In this document: positions 43,452 to 52,721 of the stretch, piece by piece
How the letters are laid out: each line of letters begins with the position of its first letter
Position numbering within the stretch: position 1 is the stretch's first letter
Source of the DNA: Gramella sp. AN32
Lineage (GTDB): Bacteria; Bacteroidota; Bacteroidia; Flavobacteriales; Flavobacteriaceae
Assembly (NCBI RefSeq): GCF_023718305.1
Contig: NZ_QEYO01000002.1
Coordinates: 186,001-250,000 of the forward strand
Length of the DNA: 64,000 nucleotides
Reading direction: 5' to 3'
Position numbers and translations under genes: made by a program
Notes under the pieces: model-generated
The model's database searches: none
Told to the model about the DNA's origin: nothing
The model's input: only the letters and a program-made list of their open reading frames with translations

Positions 43452-44342
43452 GTGGAAGAAGTAATTAAAAACAACGCTGTAAGTATTTCCGAAGAATTCA
43501 AAATTGAAGACGGGTTCTATATCCTTAAATTTCAGAATGATACTAACGAAACTAAACTGATGTCCAGGGATATAGACAACAGTTTTATTCAATTTCATTT
43601 TAACTTAAAAGGCAACTGTAAATTTCTCTTTAACGAAGGTTCTTACGAACTTCCCTTAGAGGAGGAAAATTCGTTGCTGCTCTACAATCCGCAAAGGGAT
43701 TTGCCCTTGAATGTTGCCCTTAGTTCAGAATCCTGGATGATCTCCCTGGTGATTTCCATTAAAAAATTTCACGCGCTCTTTTCACAAGAGGCTGATTATA
43801 TTACTTTTTTAAGTGCCGATAACAAGGATAAAAAATATTATAAAGACGCACAAATCTCTCCTTCCATGGCGGTGGCGCTTAACCAATTGATGAATTTCAA
43901 TTTAACGGCAAGTATCAAAAATCTTTATTTCAAGGCTAAGGCATTTGAAATTTTGAGTTTATATTTCAACAAATCTGAAAACCCTGATATTGACCAATGC
44001 CCATTTTTAAGTGATGAGGAAAATATTAAAAAGATAAGAAGGGCGAAAGATATTGTGATCTCAAGAATGGCTGAGCCTCCATCTTTACAGGAACTTTCAG
44101 ATGAAATTGGTTTAAGCCTGAAAAAATTAAAGGAAGGTTTTAAACAAATTTATGGGGATTCGGTTTACAGCTTTCTTTTTGATTATAAAATGGAATATGC
44201 ACGCCGGCTTTTAGAAAGCGGGGATTACAATGTGAACGAAGTTGGACTGAAAGTTGGTTATAGTACTTCCAGTCATTTTATTGCCGGTTTCAGAAAAAAA
44301 TTTGGCACCACCCCTAAAAAATATATACTCTCAACAACCTAA
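43452..44342 (+). CDS. AraC-family transcriptional regulator
   Basis: A 296-residue regulator starting with GTG. The N-terminal half (about 1-180) is a sensory domain of the kind seen in PchR/YbtA-like regulators, and the C-terminus (about 195-296) has two helix-turn-helix motifs: LQELSDEIGLSLKKLKEGFK and VNEVGLKVGYSTSSHFIAGF, then the FGTTPKKY signature. It is divergent from hemA, so control of heme synthesis or iron uptake is likely but inferred. PchR-type relatives sense siderophores. The stop is one base ahead of the ThuA-gene start. Confidence 0.9.
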   Translation: MEEVIKNNAVSISEEFKIEDGFYILKFQNDTNETKLMSRDIDNSFIQFHFNLKGNCKFLFNEGSYELPLEEENSLLLYNPQRDLPLNVALSSESWMISLVISIKKFHALFSQEADYITFLSADNKDKKYYKDAQISPSMAVALNQLMNFNLTASIKNLYFKAKAFEILSLYFNKSENPDIDQCPFLSDEENIKKIRRAKDIVISRMAEPPSLQELSDEIGLSLKKLKEGFKQIYGDSVYSFLFDYKMEYARRLLESGDYNVNEVGLKVGYSTSSHFIAGFRKKFGTTPKKYILSTT

Positions 44343-44343
44343 G

Positions 44344-45057
44344 ATGAAAAATATAAGTATTTCAACGTTCCTGTTTTTTATGATGTTCAGCGTTTTTAGT
44401 CAGCATAAAAATGTGCTGGTTTTTCATGAAACGCAGGGTTTCAGGCATAAATCCATAGAAACCGGGACTCAGACCATTAAACAAATTGGAGAGGAAAATA
44501 ACTTTAAAGTCGAGGTTAGCCAGGACAGCAGGTTTTTTACCGAAAATGATCTAAGTAAATTCGACCTGATTATTTTCCTGAGCACGACCGGAGATATTTT
44601 CAACATGGAAGAAGAGATGAAATTCCAGAATTATATGGATAACGGAGGGAATTTCTTCGGAATCCATGCCGCCGCAGATACCGAATATGACTGGTCATGG
44701 TACGGAAAACTGGTAGGTGCCTATTTTGAAAGTCATCCAAAGATCCAGAAGGCGACCGTTTATAATTTATTTCCAGATAATTATATGGTGAGCCATATTC
44801 CGGAAAAATGGGAAAGAACCGATGAATGGTACAATTATAAAGAAATAAGGCCAGACCTTAAAGTTCTGCTCAATCTGGATGAAAGCACCTATGAAGGAGG
44901 GAAAAATGGCAAAAATCATCCCATTGCCTGGTATCAGAATTATGTTGGGGGAGGAAAATCGATCTACACCGGTGCTGGGCATACGGAAGAAGCATATACA
45001 GAACCGCAATTCCTGGAACATTTAACCCGCTGTATTAATTTCGCCTTAAATCAATAA
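44344..45057 (+). CDS. ThuA-domain protein, exported
   Basis: A 237-residue protein. I use ATG 44344, directly after the AraC-type stop, because it opens a good signal peptide (MKNISISTFLFFMMFSVFSQ, 1-20). The ThuA/trehalose-utilisation domain is a glutamine-amidotransferase-like fold with VLVFHETQGFRHKSIETG (about 24-41), DNGGNFFGIHAAADTEY and NHPIAWYQNY. Members are often secreted in Bacteroidota and probably act on sugars, but chemistry is unproven. Its link to the flanking heme genes is not obvious. Confidence 0.85.
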   Translation: MKNISISTFLFFMMFSVFSQHKNVLVFHETQGFRHKSIETGTQTIKQIGEENNFKVEVSQDSRFFTENDLSKFDLIIFLSTTGDIFNMEEEMKFQNYMDNGGNFFGIHAAADTEYDWSWYGKLVGAYFESHPKIQKATVYNLFPDNYMVSHIPEKWERTDEWYNYKEIRPDLKVLLNLDESTYEGGKNGKNHPIAWYQNYVGGGKSIYTGAGHTEEAYTEPQFLEHLTRCINFALNQ

Positions 45058-45108
45058 GCATATAGAAAACCTTAATAGATGTTCATTCGTTTTTAAGGTA
45101 TTTCGAGA

Positions 45109-45116
45109 TAATTTTG
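45109..45116 (+). promoter_or_regulatory. Putative -7 element of hemH
   Basis: TAATTTTG at 45109-45116 matches TAnnTTTG, 18 bases before the hemH ATG. It would give a short leader and independent expression of hemH from the AraC-ThuA genes. Confidence 0.45.
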
Positions 45117-45134
45117 CATTGAAATAAAAACTAC

Positions 45135-46166
45135 ATGAGCAAAGGAGTTTTACTGGTAAACCTGGGTTCGCCTGATTCTACAGATCCTAAAGACGTAAAA
45201 AGATATCTTGGCGAATTCCTTATGGACGAGCGGGTGATCGATGTTCCATATTGGGCCAGAACGCTACTGGTTAAAGGTATTGTACTGAATACAAGACCAA
45301 AACAATCTGCCGCTGCCTATCAAAAGATCTGGTGGGATGAAGGTTCCCCTTTGATCGTACTTTCTGAAAGGTTGCAGTCTAAAATCAATGAAAATACTTC
45401 TATCCCGATTTCCCTGGCCATGCGCTATGGAACCCCAAATATTCATGATGGTTTAAAAGGATTACACGATCAGGGAGTGGATGAAGTTTTACTATTTCCG
45501 CTTTATCCTCAATTTGCGATGGCAACTACCGAAACAATTTTGGTTTTAGCTGAAGAACTTCGGAAAAAGTACTTTCCTGAAATGAGTTTTACCAATGTGC
45601 CTTCATTTTATAATCATCCCGATTATGTTCGAACGCTGGCAAATAGTATTTCAGAATATTTAGAAGGTAAAAAATTCGAACATCTTTTGTTCAGTTATCA
45701 CGGAGTGCCGGAAAGGCATATCAGGAAAAGCGATATCACCAATTCCCATTGTAAAATTGACGGTTCCTGTTGTAAAACCCCTTCAACCGCGCATCAATTC
45801 TGTTATCGCCATCAGTGTTTTGAAACCACCAGGTTAGTGGCAGAAACACTGGGATTAAAACCAAATACCTATAGTGTTTCCTTTCAATCCAGATTAGGCT
45901 TCGACCCGTGGTTAAAACCATATACTGACCGAACTATTGAACGTTTTGGAAAACAGGGTATGAAAAATCTGGCTATTGTTACCCCGGCTTTTGTTTCAGA
46001 TTGCCTGGAAACTTTGGAAGAAATTGCCATGGAAGGCCAGGAAATCTTCCATGAAGTAGGAGGCGACCAGTTTCATGTAGTTCCCTGTTTGAATGACCGC
46101 GAAGAATGGGTAAAAGTCTTATCCCGATGGATAGATGAGTGGGCTTTTCAAACCGTTGAGGCCTAA
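45135..46166 (+). CDS. hemH: Ferrochelatase
   Basis: A 343-residue enzyme that inserts Fe2+ into the porphyrin. The metal-binding histidine is in LLFSYHGVPERHIRK (about 180-194) and the GSP motif near the N-terminus is LVNLGSPDSTDP. A cysteine-rich insertion, CKIDGSCCKTPSTAHQFCYRHQC, is typical of Bacteroidota ferrochelatases. HemJ, encoded 4.5 kb downstream, would supply protoporphyrin IX for a protoporphyrin-dependent route. The stop overlaps the MATE start (TAATG). Confidence 0.96.
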   Translation: MSKGVLLVNLGSPDSTDPKDVKRYLGEFLMDERVIDVPYWARTLLVKGIVLNTRPKQSAAAYQKIWWDEGSPLIVLSERLQSKINENTSIPISLAMRYGTPNIHDGLKGLHDQGVDEVLLFPLYPQFAMATTETILVLAEELRKKYFPEMSFTNVPSFYNHPDYVRTLANSISEYLEGKKFEHLLFSYHGVPERHIRKSDITNSHCKIDGSCCKTPSTAHQFCYRHQCFETTRLVAETLGLKPNTYSVSFQSRLGFDPWLKPYTDRTIERFGKQGMKNLAIVTPAFVSDCLETLEEIAMEGQEIFHEVGGDQFHVVPCLNDREEWVKVLSRWIDEWAFQTVEA

Positions 46167-47503
46167 TGCCTATTAATTCCAGGGAGCTGGGAGAAAAACC
46201 TATCAGCAAGCTTTTAATACAACAAGCTTTACCTGCCTCGGTTGGGATTTTGGTAATGTCCCTCAATATTCTTGTCGATACGATTTTCGTGGGGAACTGG
46301 ATAGGACCCATTGCTATTGCCGCCATAAATGTGGTTTTACCGGTTTCTTTTTTTATTGCGGCTTTGGGAATGGCCATTGGAATTGGAGGTTCTTCCATTA
46401 TTTCCAGGGCCTTAGGCGCTGGAGATGATTCTAAAGCTTTGAAAACTTTCGGGAACCAGATTACTTTAACCCTGGTTTTAGCCATGGCTTTTGTCATTCC
46501 GGGTTTGATATTTGTGGATTCTATTATTCCGGCTTTTGGAGGGAAGGGGAATATTTTTGATCCTGCCAAGATTTATTATATCATAGTTCTTTACGGAGTG
46601 CCCTTTCTGGCGCTTTGTATGATGGGTAATAATGTCATTAGGGCAGAAGGGAAACCAAAATTCGCCATGACTGCAATGATCATCCCTTCAATTGCCAATC
46701 TTATTCTTGATTATATTTTGATTAATCAACTTGATATGGGAATGGAAGGTGCAGCCTGGGCTACATCAGTTTCCTACCTGTTTTGCTTCGGGTATATTCT
46801 CTGGTTTTTTCTTTCTAAAAATTCAGAATTAAAACTAAACCATTTCCATTTTCGGCTTGATTTTCCTATTCTTAAAGAGATAAGTTCTCTTGGCGCGGTT
46901 ACTCTGGCCAGGCAGGCAGTGGTAAGTGTAACCTATCTCCTAATGAATAATATTTTATTCGATCTGGGCGGGGAAGAATCGGTTACCGTATATGCAATTA
47001 TAGGCAGAATGCTCATGTTTGCCTTATTCCCTGTGCTTGGGGTAACCCAGGGATTTTTACCCATTGCAGGCTATAATTATGGAGCTGAAAATTTTTCCAG
47101 GGTAAGAAAAAGTATCAATACGGCTATTTTGTATTCCTGCGTGTTAGGCCTTTTCATTTTTACGGGCATTATGTTCTTTGCTGAAGATATCGTGCGGGTT
47201 TTTACTCAAAATGAAAGTATTGTGGAGCAAACCCCATCTGCAATGCGTTGGGTTTTTGCTGCTACTCCCATTATTGCCCTTCAGCTTATTGGTGCTGCTT
47301 ATTTCCAGGCAATCGGGAAAGCCACTCCAGCCTTTCTTTTAACGCTTTCGCGTCAGGGTTTTATATTTATTCCACTTATACTCCTTCTCCCTATGTATTA
47401 TGGAGAGATTGGCGTTTGGATTTCCTTTCCTGTCGCCGATGTTTTATCTACTATGATCACTGGTTATTTTCTGAACCGGGAGATTGTAAAAACGTTGAAA
47501 TAA
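46166..47503 (+). CDS. MATE-family efflux transporter
   Basis: A 445-residue membrane protein with 12 hydrophobic segments in two related halves, beginning KPISKLLIQQALPASVGILV. The MATE pattern is visible in half 1 (IGPIAIAAINVVLPVSFFIAALGMAIGIGG) and half 2 (GVTQGFLPIAGYNYGA). It should export organic cations or drugs in exchange for Na+ or H+. It overlaps hemH by one base, so it is probably co-transcribed, though export of porphyrin is only a guess. Confidence 0.93.
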   Translation: MPINSRELGEKPISKLLIQQALPASVGILVMSLNILVDTIFVGNWIGPIAIAAINVVLPVSFFIAALGMAIGIGGSSIISRALGAGDDSKALKTFGNQITLTLVLAMAFVIPGLIFVDSIIPAFGGKGNIFDPAKIYYIIVLYGVPFLALCMMGNNVIRAEGKPKFAMTAMIIPSIANLILDYILINQLDMGMEGAAWATSVSYLFCFGYILWFFLSKNSELKLNHFHFRLDFPILKEISSLGAVTLARQAVVSVTYLLMNNILFDLGGEESVTVYAIIGRMLMFALFPVLGVTQGFLPIAGYNYGAENFSRVRKSINTAILYSCVLGLFIFTGIMFFAEDIVRVFTQNESIVEQTPSAMRWVFAATPIIALQLIGAAYFQAIGKATPAFLLTLSRQGFIFIPLILLLPMYYGEIGVWISFPVADVLSTMITGYFLNREIVKTLK

Positions 47504-47560
47504 GACTTTCAGGGAATTATCTTAAATCCTTATATTTAAATTTTTGCAAAACCCACAAAC

Positions 47561-50500
47561 ATGACCAAGAATTACGATTCCTATCTTTTCCTGTTCCTCT
47601 CAATTTTCATTCTCTTTTCTTCGGAAGAAGCTAAGGCGCAACAGTTCGATGAAAAATATTATGACGCTTTGCAATATAGGCTGGTTGGTCCGTTTCGTGG
47701 CGGAAGGAGTGCTGCCGTGACCGGCGTTCCCGGAAAACCAAACCTATTCTATTTTGGAGCTGCCGGTGGCGGCGTATGGCAAACAAAAGATGGGGGAAGA
47801 ACCTGGGAAAATATTTCTGATGGTTATTTCGGAGGGTCTATTGGGGCTATTGAAGTTGCGAAAAGTGATCATAATGTAATTTATGTTGGCGGGGGAGAAA
47901 GTACCGTTCGTGGGAATGTTTCTTCAGGATATGGCCTTTGGAAAACCGAAGATGCCGGGAAAACATGGAAGTGGGCAGGATTGGAGAAAAGCAGGCATGT
48001 TCCCAGAATTGTCGTGCATCCAAAAGATTACAATACTGTTTATGCCGCGGTACTGGGGAATATTTATAAACCTACGGATGAAAGAGGTGTTTATAAATCT
48101 ATAGACGGAGGTAAAAACTGGAAAAAAGTGCTGTTTGCCAATGAAAATGCTGGTGCCGTAGATCTCACCATGGATCCAAATAATCCCCGAATTTTATATG
48201 CTTCAACCTGGAATATTCAGAGAACCCCCTACAGTTTAAGCAGTGGTGGTGAAGGATCGGCTCTATGGAAAAGTACAGATAGTGGTGAAACCTGGAATGA
48301 GATTTCAAAAAATAAAGGCTTTCCTACCGATACGCTGGGAATTATTGGCGTGACCGTTTCTCCTCAAAATAGTGAAAGGGTCTGGGCAATTGTCGAAAAT
48401 AAAGAAAAAGGCGGAGTCTATCGTAGTGAAGATGGTGGGGAAACCTGGAAACAGATTAATGATGATAGAAGTTTGCGCCAGAGGGCCTGGTATTATACCC
48501 GGATCTACGCCGATTCCGAAGATGAAGATGTGGTGTATGTTTTAAACGTGAGTTACCATAAAAGTACCGATGGAGGGAAAACCTATACCAGTTCTAACGC
48601 GCCCCATGGAGATCATCACGATCTTTGGATCGCCCCGGAAGATCCTTCCAGAATGATTATGGGGGATGATGGCGGAGCGCAAATTACCTATGACGGCGGG
48701 GAAACCTGGAGCACATATCACAATCAGCCCACTGCGCAATTTTACAGGGTTACCACAGACAATGCCTTCCCTTACCGGATTTACGGGGCACAGCAGGATA
48801 ATAGTACGGTTAGGATAAAACATCGATCTGAAGGTGGTTCAATTAGCGAAAGCGATTGGGAATCTACAGCCGGGGGTGAAAGTGCCCATATCGCGGTAGA
48901 TCCTGAAAATAGCGAAATTGTGTATGGGGGGAGTTATGACGGATTTCTAACCCGTTATAATCATGAAACAGGAACAGTGAGAAGCGTAAGCGTTTGGCCA
49001 GATAATCCCATGGGTCACGGAGCCGAAGATCTTAAATACAGGTTTCAGTGGAATTTTCCAATTTTCTTTTCTCCGAACGATCCTAAGAAATTATACACTG
49101 CTTCAAACCATTTACATGTAACCACCAACGAAGGGGAAAGTTGGGAGACCATAAGCCCCGATCTTACTAGAAATGATAAATCAAAACAAAAATCTTCCGG
49201 TGGTCCAATAACCCAGGATAATACTTCAGTTGAATATTACGCGACTATTTTTGCTGCTGCAGAATCTCCGGTAAAAGCAGGAGTCCTCTGGGCTGGAAGT
49301 GATGATGGGTTGGTGCATGTTTCCGAAGATGGGGGGAAGAATTGGAAAAATGTTACGCCAAAAGGAATGCCGGAATGGATGATGATCAATAGCGTAGAGC
49401 CTTCTACATTTGATGCTGGTACTTGTTATGTTGCAGGAACGCGATATAAATTAGGAGATTTTCAGCCTTATCTTTATAAAACTTCAGATTATGGGAAAAG
49501 CTGGAAAAAGATCACCAGGGGGATCGAAAATGAGCATTTTACCAGGGTGCTTCGGGAAGATCCCAATAAAAAAGGATTATTATATGCAGGCACGGAGACC
49601 GGAATGTATATCTCTTTTGATGATGGTGAAAACTGGAAGTCTTTTCAGCTTAATCTTCCAGTTGTTCCAATTACAGATCTGGCGTTAAAAGAGAACGATC
49701 TCATTGTGGCGACTCAGGGCCGAAGTCTTTGGATACTTGACGACCTTGGGCCTATTCACCAGTTATATGAGAATAATCCTAAAAACGGGAACGTCCTCTA
49801 CACACCACAGGATGCTTACCGTATGGGCGGTAAATCTCGTGAATCGCTTACGGCCGGGACGAATTTAGCCGGAGGGGTAAACACTTATTTTTATCTGGAA
49901 AATGATCCAGAGGATGAAATGGTTAAAATCAGTTATTTAAATTCAACAAACGATACTATCCAGAGTTTCAGTACGAAAGATGAAAAAAATAAGCTGGAAG
50001 TTTCGCAGGGCGGTAATACGCATAACTGGGATTTAAAAGGTGAAGGAGCGGAGAAGCTTGACGGAATGATCCTTTGGTGGGCCAATACTGAAGCTGCTTC
50101 TGCCGTTCCGGGAGATTACAAGGTGGTTTTGGAAGTAGCTGATAAGACCTATTCTGAAAATTTTAAAGTTTTAGCGGATAAGAATGCCGAAGCTACGGTT
50201 GAAGGGATGCAAAAGCAGTTTGATTTTATTACAGATGTAAATAATACGGTAGACAGGGCGCATAAATCTATTAAAAAAATGCGTGATCTGGATGTGAAGC
50301 TAAAAGCATTTAAGGAGCAATATAAAGATAATGAAGACACGAAAATTCTGGTTGAAAAAGCCGATACATTGAGCACACAACTTTCAGAAATTGAAAATGA
50401 GCTCTATCAAACCAAGAATAGAAGCAATCAGGACCCTTTAAATTTCCCCATAAAACTAACCAATAAACTGGCGCATCTAAATAGTTTGGTGGGTATGGAT

Positions 50501-50671
50501 GATTTCCCGCCAACGCAACAGGATGTTGAGGTTAAAAACGAACTAACGCAGGCAATCAATTCAGAATTGGATAAATTTGAAAAAATTCTGAATGAGGAGA
50601 TCAAAGAATTCAATAAAGAATTTAACGAGCTCAACCTGAACTATCTTTTCGTTGAAGCTGAAGAAGAATGA
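47561..50671 (+). CDS. Large exported Asp-box/VPS10-like beta-propeller protein
   Basis: A 1036-residue protein with a signal peptide (1-26, ending EEAKAQ). The region to about 720 carries at least ten BNR/Asp-box turns (DGGRTWENI, DAGKTWKWA, DGGKNWKKV, DSGETWNEI, DGGETWKQI, DGGETWSTY, DGGKNWKNV, DGENWKSF). These are the hallmark of sortilin/VPS10-type and sialidase-like propellers. A C-terminal helical, lysine-rich part (about 850-1036) follows. No catalytic set is evident. It may bind protein or glycan outside the cell. Confidence 0.88.
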   Translation: MTKNYDSYLFLFLSIFILFSSEEAKAQQFDEKYYDALQYRLVGPFRGGRSAAVTGVPGKPNLFYFGAAGGGVWQTKDGGRTWENISDGYFGGSIGAIEVAKSDHNVIYVGGGESTVRGNVSSGYGLWKTEDAGKTWKWAGLEKSRHVPRIVVHPKDYNTVYAAVLGNIYKPTDERGVYKSIDGGKNWKKVLFANENAGAVDLTMDPNNPRILYASTWNIQRTPYSLSSGGEGSALWKSTDSGETWNEISKNKGFPTDTLGIIGVTVSPQNSERVWAIVENKEKGGVYRSEDGGETWKQINDDRSLRQRAWYYTRIYADSEDEDVVYVLNVSYHKSTDGGKTYTSSNAPHGDHHDLWIAPEDPSRMIMGDDGGAQITYDGGETWSTYHNQPTAQFYRVTTDNAFPYRIYGAQQDNSTVRIKHRSEGGSISESDWESTAGGESAHIAVDPENSEIVYGGSYDGFLTRYNHETGTVRSVSVWPDNPMGHGAEDLKYRFQWNFPIFFSPNDPKKLYTASNHLHVTTNEGESWETISPDLTRNDKSKQKSSGGPITQDNTSVEYYATIFAAAESPVKAGVLWAGSDDGLVHVSEDGGKNWKNVTPKGMPEWMMINSVEPSTFDAGTCYVAGTRYKLGDFQPYLYKTSDYGKSWKKITRGIENEHFTRVLREDPNKKGLLYAGTETGMYISFDDGENWKSFQLNLPVVPITDLALKENDLIVATQGRSLWILDDLGPIHQLYENNPKNGNVLYTPQDAYRMGGKSRESLTAGTNLAGGVNTYFYLENDPEDEMVKISYLNSTNDTIQSFSTKDEKNKLEVSQGGNTHNWDLKGEGAEKLDGMILWWANTEAASAVPGDYKVVLEVADKTYSENFKVLADKNAEATVEGMQKQFDFITDVNNTVDRAHKSIKKMRDLDVKLKAFKEQYKDNEDTKILVEKADTLSTQLSEIENELYQTKNRSNQDPLNFPIKLTNKLAHLNSLVGMDDFPPTQQDVEVKNELTQAINSELDKFEKILNEEIKEFNKEFNELNLNYLFVEAEEE

Positions 50672-51219
50672 TGGAATACTATAACTACATCAAAGCACTT
50701 CACCTAATTTTTGTGATCACCTGGTTCGCCGGCTTATTCTATATTCCCAGATTATTTGTCTACCAGATCGAAGCCATCCAAAAACCGGAACCAGATAAGT
50801 CAATTTTAGGGAAGCAATTCAAAATAATGACTAAACGTCTTTGGTTTATCATTACCTGGCCATCTGCAATTTTAGCCACTATATTTGCCATAATTTTGCT
50901 GATTCTCATTCCGGAATGGCTGCAACAAAGCTGGATGCACGTGAAGCTCGGTTTCGTAGTACTGCTCTTCGCCTATCATATAAAATGTCATTACATTTTT
51001 AAAGAATTACAAAATGATGTGGTAAAATGGACTTCCCATCAAATGCGTATCTGGAATGAAGGTTCTACCATTATTTTATTTTCAGTAATATTTTTGGTGA
51101 TCGTCCGTGATGCTATTAACTGGATCTACGGGGTCATTGGAATTTTTGTGCTGGCGATCCTGTTAATGTTAGGAATCAAACTTTACAAACGCATTCGTTC
51201 CAAAAATCCGAAAGCCTGA
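50668..51219 (+). CDS. hemJ: Protoporphyrinogen IX oxidase HemJ
   Basis: A 183-residue four- to five-helix membrane protein of the HemJ/CopD-like family. The conserved N-terminal histidine and motif are in YYNYIKALHLIFVITWFAGLFYIPRLFVY (about 4-32); WPSAILATIFAI and HVKLGFVVLLFAYH follow. HemJ oxidises protoporphyrinogen IX to protoporphyrin IX and replaces HemG or HemY. The stop of the upstream propeller gene overlaps its start by 4 bases. With hemABCDEFH nearby, only hemL of the C5 pathway is missing from the window. Confidence 0.92.
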   Translation: MMEYYNYIKALHLIFVITWFAGLFYIPRLFVYQIEAIQKPEPDKSILGKQFKIMTKRLWFIITWPSAILATIFAIILLILIPEWLQQSWMHVKLGFVVLLFAYHIKCHYIFKELQNDVVKWTSHQMRIWNEGSTIILFSVIFLVIVRDAINWIYGVIGIFVLAILLMLGIKLYKRIRSKNPKA

Positions 51220-51260
51220 TGTGGTGTGATAATTGTAAGCTTTAAAGCGAGAATTTCTTT

Positions 51261-52718
51261 ATGAGACTGCTTAAACTTAGCTTAAGAACCCGAATTTTTA
51301 TCTCTATGATCCTGCTGGTTCTTGGGGCTTCTATTTTAATTTTTGGGGTTACCGTTTATCAATACAAGCAGGAAGCTGAAAATTATCACGAAGAACGGCT
51401 GGAGAGAAAAGAACAGGCAATACGGGAAAATATCAAATTTGTCCTGGCAAATACTACCTATGTGGTAGAAACAGATAATATTCCCATGATCTTTAAAGAC
51501 CGGGATAAGATCTTCGAAATGGAGCAGGTCCATGAAATGCAGATCAAGATTTATGATCTGGAAGGAAAACTGCTTATAAAATCTGATGAGTCTTTTCTGA
51601 AAGATAGCCGGGATAATAAAATTTCACCACAGATTGTCGATAAGCTGGCAGCTTCAACAGATAAACGCTATCTCAAGAAAACGGAGGTGAACGGGCAAAA
51701 ATACCAGTCTTCCTATACCTATATTACAGATGGAAAATTCAAGCCCCTGGCGATACTGTATTTACCTTATTTGCAGGATGATAGTTTGCTGAATAGGGAC
51801 CTTCAGAATTTTTTGATGAGGTTGGGAGAAGTCTATCTTTTTATGTTGTTCATTGCCATTACTCTATCGTTTTTCCTCTCAAAATATATTACCAAATCTC
51901 TTAAGATCATTTCTGAAAAGATCAATCAAACGAGATTGGATAAAAGAAACCAGAAGATCGAGCTTTCCAATGCTACTGAAGAGATCTACGCGCTCGTCTC
52001 AGCATATAATAGTATGATTGATGAACTGGAAGAAAGTGCCGTAAAACTGGCCACCGGAGAAAGGGAACAGGCGTGGCGCGAAATGGCAAAGCAGGTGGCA
52101 CACGAAATTAAGAATCCGCTTACGCCCATGCGTTTAAGCGTACAAAGTTTCGAAAGAAATTTTGATCCCGAAGATCCAGAGATTTATGAAAAGGTTAAGG
52201 AGTATAGCAATACGTTGATCAATCAAATAGATACCATGAGCTCGATTGCTTCAGCATTTTCGAATTTTGCCAAAATGCCGGCGCAGCAAAGTGAAGTGCT
52301 CAATGTTCCAAAAATCGTTAAACTGGCTTTGGATATTTTTAACGAAAAGTATATCGAATTTAAAACCGAAAAAGAGGAAATTCTTGCTAAGTTTGATAGG
52401 ACCCAACTCATTCGGGTGGTAACCAATTTGGTTAAAAATGCCACGCAGGCACTGGATGCAGCTGAAAATCCGCATATTTTAGTAAATGTGGAAGAAGAAG
52501 AAACAACCGTTTGTGTTTCAGTATATGATAACGGTTCGGGAATTTCCGAAGAGAATAAAGACAAGGTTTTTGAGCCAAAATTCACCACCAAAAGCAGTGG
52601 GATGGGACTTGGACTTGCCATGGTGAAAAATATAGTGGAAACTTATGGCGGCTCCATTAATTTTGAATCGAAAGAAGGTAAAGGAACAATTTTTAATGTA
52701 CGATTTCCAAAAAATTAA
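51261..52718 (+). CDS. Sensor histidine kinase (NtrY-like)
   Basis: A 485-residue membrane kinase. TM1 (about 12-34) and TM2 (about 190-207) bracket a periplasmic sensor domain of about 155 residues. A HAMP region follows, then the H-box WREMAKQVAHEIKNPLTPMRLS with H281, an N-box (TRVVTNLVKNATQAL-type, about 383-397) and the G-boxes DNGSGI and GMGLGLAMV. No response regulator gene is adjacent, so it is an orphan kinase here. The EIKNPLTPMR H-box is of the NtrY type. Confidence 0.93.
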   Translation: MRLLKLSLRTRIFISMILLVLGASILIFGVTVYQYKQEAENYHEERLERKEQAIRENIKFVLANTTYVVETDNIPMIFKDRDKIFEMEQVHEMQIKIYDLEGKLLIKSDESFLKDSRDNKISPQIVDKLAASTDKRYLKKTEVNGQKYQSSYTYITDGKFKPLAILYLPYLQDDSLLNRDLQNFLMRLGEVYLFMLFIAITLSFFLSKYITKSLKIISEKINQTRLDKRNQKIELSNATEEIYALVSAYNSMIDELEESAVKLATGEREQAWREMAKQVAHEIKNPLTPMRLSVQSFERNFDPEDPEIYEKVKEYSNTLINQIDTMSSIASAFSNFAKMPAQQSEVLNVPKIVKLALDIFNEKYIEFKTEKEEILAKFDRTQLIRVVTNLVKNATQALDAAENPHILVNVEEEETTVCVSVYDNGSGISEENKDKVFEPKFTTKSSGMGLGLAMVKNIVETYGGSINFESKEGKGTIFNVRFPKN

Positions 52719-52721
52719 TCA

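Noticed and set aside
45979..46569. 196-codon minus-strand frame
   Set aside because: Lies opposite the end of hemH and the start of the MATE gene; proline/lysine-rich shadow without any family signature.
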